Source: Cytophagales bacterium
GTDB taxonomy: Bacteria > Bacteroidota > Bacteroidia > Cytophagales > Cyclobacteriaceae
Assembly (NCBI GenBank): GCA_025359125.1
Contig: JANYHI010000042.1
Span: forward strand, 1-64,000
Length of the DNA: 64,000 bases
Direction: 5' to 3'
Shown: in pieces, positions 7,507 to 17,344 of the stretch
How positions within the stretch are numbered: the stretch's first letter is position 1
How the letters are laid out: every line of letters starts with the position of its first letter
Notes under the pieces: generated by a model
What the model saw: the letters and a program-made list of their open reading frames with translations, nothing else
Told to the model about the DNA's origin: nothing
Databases searched by the model: none
Position numbers and translations under genes: made by a program

Positions 7507-8553
7507 TTACACGATTAGCATCGCATCGCCATAAGTAAGAAATTTATATTTCTCCTTTTTAGCTGTTTCATAAGCTTTCATTACTAAATCGAACCCACCG
7601 AAAGCGGCAGTCATCATTAGTAGTGTAGACTCGGGCTGATGAAAGTTTGTTACCATTGCACTACAGATCTTAAAATCATATGGGGGAAAAATAAACCTGT
7701 CAGTCCACCCTTCACGTTCTTTCAAGCGGTTGTTTGCCGACACTGCAGACTCTAATGTACGCATGGTGGTGGTACCAATAGCACAAACTCTGTTTTTATT
7801 ATCCAACGCTTGATTTACAATTTTAACAGGCTCTGTGCCAACAATGAAATTCTCCGAATCCATTTTGTGCTTGGTTAAATCTTCCACATCCACCGCACGG
7901 AATGTGCCAAGGCCAATGTGCATGGTAACAAAGGCCATGTCTATACCCTTCAATTGCAAACGCTTTACCAGTTGCTTAGTAAAATGCATACCGGCTGTTG
8001 GGGCAGAAACTGCGCCTTTGTGCTTAGCGAAAATTGTTTGAAAACGTTCTTTATCGGCTGGCTCAACTTTACGTTTGATGTATTTTGGCAGCGGAGTTTC
8101 TCCTAAGGTTTCTACAATCTTATCAAAAGCGGCAGAATCTCCATCAAATAGAAATCTTATTGTTCTACCTCTTGAAGTAGTATTGTCAATTACTTCGGCT
8201 ACTAAATCGCCATCGCCAAAGTATAATTTATTACCAACTCTGATTTTGCGGGCTGGGTCTACCAAAACATCCCACAAATGCATTTCTGCGTTTAGCTCGC
8301 GCAGCAAGAAGACTTCAATTTTAGCGCCCGTTTTTTCTTTACGGCCATATAATCTTGCGGGAAACACAAGGGTATCATTCCCCACCATTACATCGCCATC
8401 ATCAAAATAATTAACAATGTCTTTAAAAATTTTATGTTCAATTTTTCCAGTGCTTTTGTGTAACACCATCATCCGTGCATCGTCTCTGTTTTCGGCAGGG
8501 TGGTTAGCAATTAAACTGGCGGGCAGATCAAATTTAAATTCTGATAATTTCAT
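7507..8553 (-). CDS. queA: QueA, S-adenosylmethionine:tRNA ribosyltransferase-isomerase
   Basis: QueA transfers and isomerises the ribosyl part of S-adenosylmethionine onto preQ1 in tRNA, the penultimate queuosine step. The 348-residue length is standard. Visible motifs include [12 protein letters not shown] near the N-terminus, [29 protein letters not shown] and [17 protein letters not shown]. The start overlaps the stop of an upstream 29-codon ORF by ATGA, pointing to translational coupling. Confidence 0.96.
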   Translation of the reverse strand: MKLSEFKFDLPASLIANHPAENRDDARMMVLHKSTGKIEHKIFKDIVNYFDDGDVMVGNDTLVFPARLYGRKEKTGAKIEVFLLRELNAEMHLWDVLVDPARKIRVGNKLYFGDGDLVAEVIDNTTSRGRTIRFLFDGDSAAFDKIVETLGETPLPKYIKRKVEPADKERFQTIFAKHKGAVSAPTAGMHFTKQLVKRLQLKGIDMAFVTMHIGLGTFRAVDVEDLTKHKMDSENFIVGTEPVKIVNQALDNKNRVCAIGTTTMRTLESAVSANNRLKEREGWTDRFIFPPYDFKICSAMVTNFHQPESTLLMMTAAFGGFDLVMKAYETAKKEKYKFLTYGDAMLIV

Positions 8554-8639
8554 TTTGTAGAATAGATTTTTAAGATAAAAAATAAAGTCGCTTCACCATG
8601 GGTAATAAAATTGAAGCGATTGATAAGATGTGATTTCAT
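8550..8639 (-). CDS. 29-residue upstream ORF coupled to queA
   Basis: The ORF starts [19 protein letters not shown] and ends ...KIYSTK. Its TGA overlaps the queA ATG. Inside it lies a hairpin with 8-bp arms (8588-8595 and 8612-8619) followed on the minus strand by a T-rich run, that is, a terminator-like structure a translating ribosome would disrupt. A -7 box TATTTTTG (8696-8703, minus strand) lies about 60 bases upstream of its start. A regulatory leader is inference; no protein family is recognised. Confidence 0.4.
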   Translation of the reverse strand: MKSHLINRFNFITHGEATLFFILKIYSTK

Positions 8640-8695
8640 GCGTTAAGCTTACGGGCTTTAAACCGGTTTTTCTCCGGCATTGTGAAATAAGGTTG

Positions 8696-8703
8696 CAAAA
8701 ATA
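8696..8703 (-). promoter_or_regulatory. -7 box of the queA transcript
   Basis: TATTTTTG on the minus strand matches TAnnTTTG. It implies a leader of about 140 bases before queA. I see no convincing -33 element. Confidence 0.45.
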
Positions 8704-8774
8704 GACATTTGTTTGGTTCTTGAAATAAAAATTAGAATAGGAATCTCAAAATCATAAAATACCGTTAAAAGGCC

Positions 8775-10037
8775 ATGCTTACATTACGATTAATTCTTGA
8801 AAGTCTAGGGTTCGCCTGGAAAGCTCTTAAATCCAACATCTTACGAACCGTGCTTTCTTTATTAGGGGTAACTATTGGCATATTTTCAATTATTGCCGTG
8901 CTCACCTTAGTTGATTCGTTAGAGAAGAATATCCGCGACAGTCTTAATTTTTTAGGCAGCAATGTGATTTATGTTGATAAATGGCCATTTACGGGAGGAA
9001 ACAGCAGGGACTGGTGGAAAGATTATATCAAGAGACCGAACCCGTCTTACAATGAATATCGCTTTTTAAAAGCCAACCTAAAGAATGGGCAAACTGTTGC
9101 AATTTATGCAATGACGGGAGAAGTAACGGTGAAGAGCAACAATAATGGGATTAATAAGATTCGACTAGCTGGAGCTTCTATAGACTATGACAAAGTATTT
9201 GAGGTTAATGTGGATCAAGGAAGATACTTAACTAATGATGAAATAGAAGGTGGAAGAAATATTGTTGTGTTGGGGTATGAAGTGGCACGCGCTTTATTTC
9301 CTAAAACAGATAATCCGGTGGGGGGATATGTGAAAATTAAAAATCTGCGGTTCAATATTGTTGGAGTTATAAAAAGGGAAGGCGAGAGCTTTATTGGTAA
9401 TACCAGTAACGACTATAGTTGCATTATTCCCTATGATTCCTATCGAAAACTATTTCAAACAGGTTCTGGCAGATGGAACGAGAACGGATCTCACATTGGC
9501 CTCAAAGGATTCGATAATGATATTGGATTAGTTGAGCTAGAGAGTGAAGTGCGTGGTGCGGTACGTGTAAAGCGTGGCCTCAAACCTTTTCAAAAAGATA
9601 ATTTTGAATTGAACCGACCTGAAGCAATTGGAAAAGCTATTAGCGGTGTGTTTGATGTGTTAGGTACTGCGGGTTGGATTATCGGTGGTTTCTCAATGTT
9701 GGTGGGGGGCTTCGGGATTGCAAACATCATGTTCGTTTCTGTTAAGGAACGAACCAGCATTATTGGGCTTCAAAAATCATTAGGTGCTAAAAACTATTTT
9801 ATCTTATTTCAATTTTTGTTTGAATCAATATTCTTGAGTTTGATAGGTGGGTTAGCGGGGTTATTCTTGGTATGGCTACTAACGCTGGTACCCTTTGGTA
9901 GCTTACAAGTTGTACTATCGGTAAAGAATATTGTATTAGGCCTGGGGGTATCTTCGGTGATTGGTTTAGTGGCAGGTATTGTTCCAGCTGCTATGGCAGC
10001 TAGGTTAGATCCAGTAATAGCTATAAGGGCTAATTAG
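8775..10037 (+). CDS. MacB/FtsX-type ABC transporter permease
   Basis: The 420-residue protein has one N-terminal membrane helix (TVLSLLGVTIGIFSIIAVLT, about residues 26-46), a periplasmic MacB-type domain of about 240 residues, and three C-terminal helices of the FtsX fold starting near residue 298. Such permeases power export or lipoprotein transfer together with a separate ATPase. No ATPase gene lies beside it. Substrate unknown. Confidence 0.92.
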   Translation: MLTLRLILESLGFAWKALKSNILRTVLSLLGVTIGIFSIIAVLTLVDSLEKNIRDSLNFLGSNVIYVDKWPFTGGNSRDWWKDYIKRPNPSYNEYRFLKANLKNGQTVAIYAMTGEVTVKSNNNGINKIRLAGASIDYDKVFEVNVDQGRYLTNDEIEGGRNIVVLGYEVARALFPKTDNPVGGYVKIKNLRFNIVGVIKREGESFIGNTSNDYSCIIPYDSYRKLFQTGSGRWNENGSHIGLKGFDNDIGLVELESEVRGAVRVKRGLKPFQKDNFELNRPEAIGKAISGVFDVLGTAGWIIGGFSMLVGGFGIANIMFVSVKERTSIIGLQKSLGAKNYFILFQFLFESIFLSLIGGLAGLFLVWLLTLVPFGSLQVVLSVKNIVLGLGVSSVIGLVAGIVPAAMAARLDPVIAIRAN

Positions 10038-10064
10038 ATTTTTGTAAGGGTAAGGAAGGAGATA

Positions 10065-12116
10065 TTAGGAGAACTTTTTAACGGTAAAATAAAAGGTGCT
10101 TCCTTTTCCTTCTTCGCTCTCTAACCAAATTTTGCCGCCATTGCGTTCAACAAATTCCTTACAGAGAATTAAGCCGAGACCTGTTCCTTTTTCATTTGCT
10201 GTACCGCGCGTGCTGTATCCGGCAGTTTTTTCAAAAAGTAATTTTTGAACAGCAGGGCTCATCCCAACGCCATGATCTGTCACGGATATAATTATACTGG
10301 CTCCCTCTTCTTTTGAAGCCACTTCAATCAGATCACCGGCTTCAGAAAATTTAATGGCATTGGTCAGTAGGTTTCGCAATACTAGATTAATCATATTGGT
10401 ATCTCCCAGTGCCAAAGTTTGAGGAGTAACAAGATTATTTATTTTAACCTCTTTAAAATGAAGGGAAGTTAATAACTTAACGTTGGTGTCAATTAATGAA
10501 CTTAATTCAATCTTCTCCATTTGAATTTTTAACTTATCCATTTGAAGCAGAGTCCAATCTAATAAATTATTAATTAGTGTTTTTGTGTGATTGAACTGAA
10601 TTCGTAATTCCTTATTTAGCTTTGAAAATTCCTCGGGCGAAATGCGATCTTTATCCATCAGATCTAAAATGCCAGATAGCGCATTCATAGGAGAGCGTAA
10701 ATCGTGAGAGATGATTGAGAAGAATTTATCTTTTACTTGATTGAGTTGTTCTAATTCGATGCTTCGCTTTTTTATATCGTCTTGATGTTCTAGCAATAGC
10801 TTGTTGATTTTGATTCTTCGCTGACCGCTTCGATAAACAGTAAATAGGAGAATGACCGTAAGTGCCACCGCCACAACCAAAATATTGCTAATCAATTCTT
10901 GTTTCTTTACCTCATCCTTACCAAGTTGTTCCATTTTGGTAAGGGCTTTAATCTGCTCTTCTTTTGAGGCTGTTTCAAATTGAATTTGATCTTGCAGAAG
11001 TTTTGCCTGCATTCCCTGACTGAACAAGCTATCTTTTATTTGCGACTGATGTTTGAAATAGCTTAATGATTTCTGATAGTCACCCTTCTCTTCCAGTAAC
11101 ATAGAAAGATTTTGATAGCATTCAACTTCAAGTGTACGTGCGTTTAACCGATGGGCTACTTCAGCACTTTTCTCGATTAGCTTTTGTGCTTCAGCGTATT
11201 TTTTCTCTTGCATGAAAAGTAATCCTCTTCCCAGCGATACTTGTGCTAGTCCGAATTGATTATCGGTTTTTGTAAATAAGATTGACGCGCTATCATAGTA
11301 GCGAACAGCGGCTTCGTTATCTTTAAGGTGCATGTAGGTTTTGGCAATATCAATCAACACACCTGGTTCTACTTCATTAATAGATAATTTTCTTTCTCTG
11401 GTTAGGCGTAGCGATAGTTTAAGCGTAGTAAGGGCAGAATCATATTTACCTTGCTTCATGTAAAGATCTCCAATCTCGCTATAATTATAGGGAGCGCCCT
11501 CTAGATCTTGTATCTCTTCACTCATTCGCATAGATAATTTGAAATAGTCAAGAGCTCTATCGTATTGACCAAGTTCTTTAAATACCGATGCAATATTATG
11601 CAAAGAGATAGCCCTTTTTAATTTTGCGTTACGGGAATCACGTCCTTTAACCGAGTTAGCAAGATTGTAGCTTTGAGTGTGATAAAAGTAAGCCTCATCA
11701 TATTTGCCAAGTGAGTAGTATTCTGTGCCAAGATTGTTATAGCAGGTGGCAATACTCAAGCTGTCTTTTAATTGAAAATTTAAATTAAGAGCCAGATTAT
11801 TGTTTTTTATAGATGAAGCTAAATCGCCTTGAATACTATTTAAAGATGCCAGGTTGCTATAGACTTTAGGTTTTGCCCAAACCAAATTTTTATCCTCAGC
11901 AATTTTTACTGCCTCTTCGGCATATTCCATGCCCTTACCTATATCGATGTATTGATATTCCCCTGAAAGTTTAATTAATAGTCTGATTTTAAGAGAGTCG
12001 TTATCGGTCTTTTTTAGTGCTGTAAAAAGGCTATCGACCGTAGATTGTCCGATAACATCACCAGCATAAAAAATAGATACGGCCAGTGTTAAATAGTAAA
12101 CTATAGACTTATTCAA
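10065..12116 (-). CDS. TPR-containing membrane sensor histidine kinase
   Basis: The 683-residue protein starts with a signal sequence, followed by about ten TPR-like helical repeats (residues 40-380, periplasmic), a membrane helix near 405-425 and a short coiled coil. Then come a HisKA domain with the phosphorylated histidine in FFSIISHDLRSPMNALSGIL, and an ATPase domain with N box LRNLLTNAIKFS and G boxes DHGVGMS and GTGLGLILCKEF. This TPR-kinase architecture is common in Bacteroidota. No response regulator is adjacent, so its partner is unknown. Confidence 0.94.
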   Translation of the reverse strand: MNKSIVYYLTLAVSIFYAGDVIGQSTVDSLFTALKKTDNDSLKIRLLIKLSGEYQYIDIGKGMEYAEEAVKIAEDKNLVWAKPKVYSNLASLNSIQGDLASSIKNNNLALNLNFQLKDSLSIATCYNNLGTEYYSLGKYDEAYFYHTQSYNLANSVKGRDSRNAKLKRAISLHNIASVFKELGQYDRALDYFKLSMRMSEEIQDLEGAPYNYSEIGDLYMKQGKYDSALTTLKLSLRLTRERKLSINEVEPGVLIDIAKTYMHLKDNEAAVRYYDSASILFTKTDNQFGLAQVSLGRGLLFMQEKKYAEAQKLIEKSAEVAHRLNARTLEVECYQNLSMLLEEKGDYQKSLSYFKHQSQIKDSLFSQGMQAKLLQDQIQFETASKEEQIKALTKMEQLGKDEVKKQELISNILVVAVALTVILLFTVYRSGQRRIKINKLLLEHQDDIKKRSIELEQLNQVKDKFFSIISHDLRSPMNALSGILDLMDKDRISPEEFSKLNKELRIQFNHTKTLINNLLDWTLLQMDKLKIQMEKIELSSLIDTNVKLLTSLHFKEVKINNLVTPQTLALGDTNMINLVLRNLLTNAIKFSEAGDLIEVASKEEGASIIISVTDHGVGMSPAVQKLLFEKTAGYSTRGTANEKGTGLGLILCKEFVERNGGKIWLESEEGKGSTFYFTVKKFS

Positions 12117-12216
12117 AGTTTTAAATTTTTATTATAAATGCAAATATGGATTATTGCAGCTACTAAAATCGGTAAAATTTCAATAAATCCTACATTCTCA
12201 CTTTACTAGGTTATAA

Positions 12217-13029
12217 TTAATTCCATAAAGGATGCCATTGAAGCTTTACCTTCTCGCCAAAAAATAATTGGGTAGCAGCTTCAAATGATTCGGTATAGTC
12301 GGACACCAGAAATTGTAGATTTGCAATTCCAGACTGATTTAATAAGTTTTCTTTTTGTAGCTGGTGCCCCAGCGCCTGAGCTACAACTTGTGCTGAATCA
12401 AGAATCGCAACCTTACTATCATAAAAGTCATTAATTTCTTTTTTGATGAGAGGGTAATGAGTACAGGCAAGTATCAAAGCGTCAATAGCCGCAATGGATG
12501 AATCGGAAAGGTAGTTTGCAATTATTTCATGGCTGATCTGATTGTTGTAAAAACCTTCCTCAATCATAGGAGCTAATAATGGAGTGGCCAGTGTTTGAAT
12601 TTTTAATTCTGGATTTATAAGCTTTATTTTTTTAGAATAAATTCCCGATTGAATGGTACGTTTGGTTCCAATCAGTCCGATTTTTTTATTATTCAATGTA
12701 GAAGCCACGAGTTCTATCATGGGATCAATTACGTTGATAATAATTGCTTGATCTCGAACATATTCTTTCAATAATTCATACGATGCTGAGCTGGCAGAAT
12801 TACAGGCAATAACAATGGCCTTACATCCTTTCTTTAATAAGAGGTCAGCAATTTTTATAGAATAGGCCTGTATGGCCGCTTCCGATTTATCACCGTAAGG
12901 CAAGTGAGCTGTGTCACCAAAGTAAATAATATTTTCATGGGGAAAGCGTTCATAAATAGAATGTGCAACAGTTAGCCCGCCAATTCCGCTATCAAAAATT
13001 CCAATAGGAGCCTCTCGAGAATGCTTCAA
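12217..13029 (-). CDS. murI: Glutamate racemase MurI
   Basis: This enzyme makes D-glutamate for peptidoglycan. The 270-residue protein has IGIFDSGIGGLTV at the start, GDTAHLPYG, and the two catalytic cysteines in IVIACNSAS (Cys76) and LILACTHYPLI (Cys189). The length is normal. Confidence 0.96.
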   Translation of the reverse strand: MKHSREAPIGIFDSGIGGLTVAHSIYERFPHENIIYFGDTAHLPYGDKSEAAIQAYSIKIADLLLKKGCKAIVIACNSASSASYELLKEYVRDQAIIINVIDPMIELVASTLNNKKIGLIGTKRTIQSGIYSKKIKLINPELKIQTLATPLLAPMIEEGFYNNQISHEIIANYLSDSSIAAIDALILACTHYPLIKKEINDFYDSKVAILDSAQVVAQALGHQLQKENLLNQSGIANLQFLVSDYTESFEAATQLFFGEKVKLQWHPLWN

Positions 13030-13101
13030 TGTTTACGCGTTTATTTCAGAATTCAAACATGCTATCAGAAACTCAGTACTACTCCACCATACTAAAATAA
13101 A

Positions 13102-13130
13102 AGAGGCTACCATTTTTATTGGTAACCTCT
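13102..13130 (-). terminator. Terminator-like hairpin between murI and the next minus-strand gene
   Basis: AGAGGCTACC (13102-13111) pairs with GGTAACCTCT (13121-13130) with one G-T pair. On the minus strand it is followed by TTTTATTTTAG, so it would end the transcript of the 13161-13895 gene before murI. Confidence 0.7.
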
Positions 13131-13160
13131 ACTAGATCATTTATTAATGAGGTACGAATT

Positions 13161-13895
13161 TTAAACGTTGCTAGAGAGTTTGGCTAGTTTCACTTCTTTG
13201 GCCTCGCGATGATTGCAATAGCTACATTTATAGTGTTTTAAAAGTAGGCCGGGCTCATTTGCCGTAGGCTTGGTTTCAAGTTCTTCTTTATCAATTTTAA
13301 ATGTATAAAAGCCACACTCGCTGCAAAGTTCAGCGTGTAAATAGCTATTGTATTTTTCAATTTTCTTGTACCCTGTTTTATCATCTAACCATACATCATA
13401 ATCAACAGAGTGAATGTTTTCTTCTTCTGCAATCTGACTGGCATCCAAGTGGGTATCTTCTTCCGCTTCATCCAGTTTCCTCATCTGATTTCCCTCAGGC
13501 GAAATGCGAGGTGTATTTCTTAATTTAACCAATCGCTTTTCTACCGATTTTGGATAGTAAATTCTAACCATGCTATAGAACACGAAATAGAAAATGACCA
13601 AAAAGGAGATTGTGATAAATAACCGAACATAAAACCAAAGCATGCCGCTAATAATAATTTGTTCAGTTCTTACCGAATTTGAGAAGAAAGCCAACGCGAA
13701 AATCAACGCTAAGATGGCATACCAGAAGTATCTCACCTCGTGGAGGTTTACGTAATCGTACTTCTCTTTATAATCTTTAATCTGTAGAACTCTGTATTCA
13801 TGATAAAGAAAGATCAATATACCAATTGCAATGCAGGCAACAGCTGCAATATCCATGTATCGATCCCAAGCAAGTACAAATTCGTGATGTTGCAT
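13161..13895 (-). CDS. Membrane protein with C-terminal zinc ribbon, unknown
   Basis: The 244-residue protein has three membrane helices (about residues 12-30, 57-73 and 82-108), an acidic cytoplasmic linker (EEDTHLDASQIAEEE), and a C-terminal zinc ribbon with two CxxC pairs (CSEC and CSYC, about 35 residues apart). I do not recognise the family. The ribbon could bind nucleic acid or protein near the membrane. Confidence 0.82.
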   Translation of the reverse strand: MQHHEFVLAWDRYMDIAAVACIAIGILIFLYHEYRVLQIKDYKEKYDYVNLHEVRYFWYAILALIFALAFFSNSVRTEQIIISGMLWFYVRLFITISFLVIFYFVFYSMVRIYYPKSVEKRLVKLRNTPRISPEGNQMRKLDEAEEDTHLDASQIAEEENIHSVDYDVWLDDKTGYKKIEKYNSYLHAELCSECGFYTFKIDKEELETKPTANEPGLLLKHYKCSYCNHREAKEVKLAKLSSNV

Positions 13896-14075
13896 ATTTT
13901 TGGAGGTTTAGGTGGTCAAATTTAACTTAAAGTTTTAAAATGGGGTAAATCTTACAGAAAAATTACATTTATTTTTAAATGAATAAAATTTTCCGTTCGC
14001 TGGTTTGATTTTTAATCTGTCCCTTTAAAAGATGAGATTTTGTATACTTGCATGATCTTTTAACCCCGAAGACGT

Positions 14076-14888
14076 ATGGCCAATAACTTATTAAAAGGAA
14101 AACGAGGAATTATTTTTGGAGCTTTAGATGAAAACTCAATTGCTTGGAAAACAGCATTGAAAGTGAAAGAAGAAGGAGGAAGTTTTACCTTAACCAATGC
14201 GCCCATTGCCATGCGCATGGGTAAAATAAATGAATTGGCTAAAGCTTGTAATGCAGAAGTAATTCCAGCTGACGCAACTTCAGAAGCCGATTTGACTAAT
14301 CTTTTTACCAAATCCATGGAGGTTTTGGGCGGAAAGCTTGATTTTGTTCTTCACTCTATAGGTATGAGCCCAAACATTAGAAAGGGACGCCAATACGGAG
14401 ATATGAATTACGAATGGTACTTAAAAACCCTAGACATCTCAGCACTTTCTTTCCATAAAGTTTTACAAACATCAGAAAAGCTAGACGCGCTAAACGAGTA
14501 CGCTTCTGTAATTGCTTTGAGTTATATAGCCTCCCAGCGTGCATATCCAGATTATACCGATATGGCTCAGGCGAAAGCCATGTTAGAATCCGTTGCTCGC
14601 AGCTATGGGCAGCGATACGGAACAAAGAAAAAGGTTCGCGTTAATACCATTTCTCAATCGCCCACCAGAACAACTGCTGGGGCGGGAATCTCTGGGTTTG
14701 ATGTATTCTTTGACTTTGCCCAGATGATGTCACCACTAGGAAACGCTACTGCCGAAGATTGTGCCAATTATATAGCCGTTATGTTCTCAGATTTCACCCG
14801 CATGGTAACCATGCAAAACCTGATGCACGATGGCGGTTTCTCAACTTCCGGAATAACTGAAGAATTAGTTAACCGGCTGTCAAAATAA
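14076..14888 (+). CDS. fabI: Enoyl-ACP reductase FabI
   Basis: The 270-residue short-chain dehydrogenase carries the FabI catalytic pattern Tyr-(x)6-Lys as YTDMAQAK (Tyr160, Lys167), SIGMSPNI after the cofactor region and a C-terminal DGGFSTSGI. It performs the last reduction of fatty acid elongation with NADH. It is followed after 37 bases by ispE on the same strand, probably one transcript. Confidence 0.95.
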   Translation: MANNLLKGKRGIIFGALDENSIAWKTALKVKEEGGSFTLTNAPIAMRMGKINELAKACNAEVIPADATSEADLTNLFTKSMEVLGGKLDFVLHSIGMSPNIRKGRQYGDMNYEWYLKTLDISALSFHKVLQTSEKLDALNEYASVIALSYIASQRAYPDYTDMAQAKAMLESVARSYGQRYGTKKKVRVNTISQSPTRTTAGAGISGFDVFFDFAQMMSPLGNATAEDCANYIAVMFSDFTRMVTMQNLMHDGGFSTSGITEELVNRLSK

Positions 14889-14925
14889 TTTTCGAGTAGG
14901 ATTCTTAATTAATGTAGAAGTTTAC

Positions 14926-15735
14926 ATGATTGCGTTTCCTCCTTGTAAAATTAACTTAGGGTTAAATGTCCTCTCAAAAAGAGAAGATGGATATCATAAC
15001 CTTGAAACTATCTTTTATCCTGTTCAGAGGACGGATATCATTGAGATAATACCCTCTGAAGAAACCACTTTTACAAGTTCTGGTATATCTATTCCTGGCG
15101 AGCATTCTGAAAATTTATGTTTAAAGGCTTATCAACTTTTAAAGGATGATTTTAAGATTGCCCCGGTAAAAATTCATTTACATAAAATTATTCCGATAGG
15201 AGCAGGCTTGGGTGGAGGATCTTCGGACGCAGCTCATATGCTACGGCTACTTAATTCCATTTTTAAACTATCGCTTTCTTCTGATCAACTAAAGCAATAT
15301 GCTGCAAGGTTAGGTAGTGATTGTTCTTTTTTTGTGGAAGATCGCCCTATGCTGGGAACTGGTAAGGGGGAAATTTTAGAGCCAATTGAACTAAGCTTAA
15401 AGAAATATTATTTGGTTTTAATTAAGCCTCCCATTCATGTTTCTACGCGGGAAGCTTATTCGGGCATTTGTCCTCAGCAACCTACAAATAAATTAAGCGA
15501 AGTGATTCAACTGCCTGTGCGAGAATGGAAAAATTCATTGAAGAACGATTTTGAAGAATCTGTTTTTAATAAATATCCAGCCATAGAAAAAATAAAAATC
15601 AAATTGTATTCGCATGGAGCAGTCTATGCCAGCATGAGTGGCTCAGGTTCTTCTGTTTTTGGCTTGTTTGAAAAATCAATCTTGCTGAGAGAAAAATTTA
15701 TAGGATTGGATTATTGGGAGGGAGGTTTGAATTGA
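14926..15735 (+). CDS. ispE: IspE, 4-diphosphocytidyl-2-C-methyl-D-erythritol kinase
   Basis: A GHMP kinase of 269 residues with the ATP loop PIGAGLGGGSSDAAHML, the N-terminal PPCKINLGLNVLSKREDGYH and the C-terminal YASMSGSGSSVFGLF. It phosphorylates the product of IspD in the MEP pathway, whose gene lies 8 kb away in this window. Confidence 0.95.
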   Translation: MIAFPPCKINLGLNVLSKREDGYHNLETIFYPVQRTDIIEIIPSEETTFTSSGISIPGEHSENLCLKAYQLLKDDFKIAPVKIHLHKIIPIGAGLGGGSSDAAHMLRLLNSIFKLSLSSDQLKQYAARLGSDCSFFVEDRPMLGTGKGEILEPIELSLKKYYLVLIKPPIHVSTREAYSGICPQQPTNKLSEVIQLPVREWKNSLKNDFEESVFNKYPAIEKIKIKLYSHGAVYASMSGSGSSVFGLFEKSILLREKFIGLDYWEGGLN

Positions 15736-15752
15736 ATTGATATTCAATCTCA

Positions 15753-16046
15753 ATGCCACTATTGCTTAACATTATTTAATTTAGCCGCAGTTTTCTCTTT
15801 CTTAATTGGCCTTTATCATCTCGTTGACATTTCCTTTCCAGTAAATGAGTCGCCTCCTTGGCGGCATTTCTTGTTTGTAATTATCAATTTGTTTTGTTGC
15901 TATGGTTTGTTGAAGAGACGCCATCGTACTTCAAATATTTTTTCTTTATTCTGTTGATCCAACTATACTATAGCCACGTTAGTGCTTTAAATTTTATGTT
16001 TTTTATTCTTTTGAATCTTGTTTTCGATACAAAAAAGGAAAGTTGA
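15753..16046 (+). pseudogene. Broken small membrane protein gene
   Basis: Three segments in two frames join into one plausible membrane protein: MPLLLNI from 15753, then FNLAAVFSFLIGLYHLVD through SPPWRHFLFVIINLF to KRR in the next frame, then PSYFKYFFFILLIQLYYSH to a stop at 16044-16046. One extra base near 15774 and one missing base near 15920 separate them. The restored length is 97 residues. The pattern resembles small Bacteroidota membrane proteins with a WRHxLFVxIN core. Decay and sequencing error are both possible. Confidence 0.4.
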
Positions 16047-16062
16047 TAGGATCAAAAAACAA

Positions 16063-16103
16063 AAAACCGCAAGCCAAAGCTAGTAGCTCAAACTTGCGGT
16101 TTT
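16063..16103. terminator. Bidirectional terminator between ispE region and recA
   Basis: AAAACCGCAAG (16063-16073) and CTTGCGGTTTT (16093-16103) pair perfectly, with A and T runs on the outer sides, so the hairpin can stop both recA and the opposite transcript. Confidence 0.85.
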
Positions 16104-16119
16104 AGCTGAAATCTTATAC

Positions 16120-17175
16120 CTATTCTTCCTCTTTCTTCACCTCTTCGCCCGCAGCAATTTTCTCTTTTATTCTCTTTTCTAATTCGTCCATTAATTCCGG
16201 ATTATCTTCAATTATTTGTTTCACCGAGTCTCGTCCTTGGCCAAGTTTGTTACCACTGTATGAAAACCAAGAACCTGACTTTTGGATAACATTAAGCTCT
16301 ACACCTAAGTCAACAATCTCGCCCGATTTGGAAATACCCCTACCGTACATTATATCAAACTCTACCACTTTAAATGGAGGTGCTACTTTATTTTTTACCA
16401 CTTTCACCTTCACGCGATTTCCCGTGATGTTGTCTGCATCCTCTTTAATTTGACCAATTCTACGAATGTCTAAACGCACAGATGCGTAGAATTTTAGCGC
16501 ATTACCACCCGTAGTTGTCTCTGGGTTACCAAACATAATCCCAATTTTTTCTCTTAACTGATTAATAAAAATACAGGCGCATCCTGTTTTGCTAATAGTA
16601 CCCGTTAATTTTCTTAATGCCTGCGACATTAAACGAGCCTGCAACCCCATTTTACTTTCGCCCATCTCGCCTTCCAATTCGGCTTTAGGCACCAAAGCAG
16701 CTACCGAGTCAATAACAATAATATCAATAGCGCCAGATCTGATTAAATGCTCAGCTATTTCAAGTGCTTGTTCTCCATTGTCGGGTTGAGAGATTAATAG
16801 ATTCTCAGTGTCAATCCCTAATTTTTCGGCATAGCTCTTATCGAAAGCATGTTCGGCATCAATAAATGCAGCTAGCCCACCTCGCTTTTGAGCTTCGGCA
16901 ATAGCGTGCATTGTTAAAGTGGTTTTACCTGAAGATTCTGGACCATAAATTTCTGTGACTCTGCCTCTGGGTAATCCTCCTATGCCAAGGGCAATATCTA
17001 AACCTAATGAGCCTGTAGAAATAGCTGGCACATCCATTACCTTCTGGTCATTTAACTTCATTACGGTGCCTTTGCCATAGGTCTTTTCTAGCTTATCAAT
17101 AGTTAATTGAAGAGCCTTTAGCTTTTCTTTTACCTCCTTATTTTCTTTTACTTCTTTCTCTTTTACCTCACTCAT
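16120..17175 (-). CDS. recA: Recombinase RecA
   Basis: The 351-residue protein has Walker [10 protein letters not shown] (residues 78-86), [19 protein letters not shown], the L2-region [20 protein letters not shown] and the conserved core throughout. It pairs homologous DNA and triggers the SOS response. The N-terminus is extended by about 20 charged residues rich in K and E. I do not see a clear LexA box upstream. Confidence 0.98.
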   Translation of the reverse strand: MSEVKEKEVKENKEVKEKLKALQLTIDKLEKTYGKGTVMKLNDQKVMDVPAISTGSLGLDIALGIGGLPRGRVTEIYGPESSGKTTLTMHAIAEAQKRGGLAAFIDAEHAFDKSYAEKLGIDTENLLISQPDNGEQALEIAEHLIRSGAIDIIVIDSVAALVPKAELEGEMGESKMGLQARLMSQALRKLTGTISKTGCACIFINQLREKIGIMFGNPETTTGGNALKFYASVRLDIRRIGQIKEDADNITGNRVKVKVVKNKVAPPFKVVEFDIMYGRGISKSGEIVDLGVELNVIQKSGSWFSYSGNKLGQGRDSVKQIIEDNPELMDELEKRIKEKIAAGEEVKKEEE

Positions 17176-17344
17176 ATAATGGTTGTTTTTCGTTTTTGAA
17201 TCGATTAGGTATCAATATTACCAAATCAAAAGTTGTATTAAATCAAATCATTTGAAATGCTAAATTAATTAGTAATTGCTAAAAAACAAATCACTCATTC
17301 TTTTTAAACCAAAAAATCATGGAACTAGCTTAATTTGCAAGAAG

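Noticed and set aside
8550-8703. preQ1 riboswitch or queuosine-codon sensing leader before queA
   Set aside because: No preQ1 aptamer sequence is visible, and five queuosine-read codons in 29 is about the expected share.
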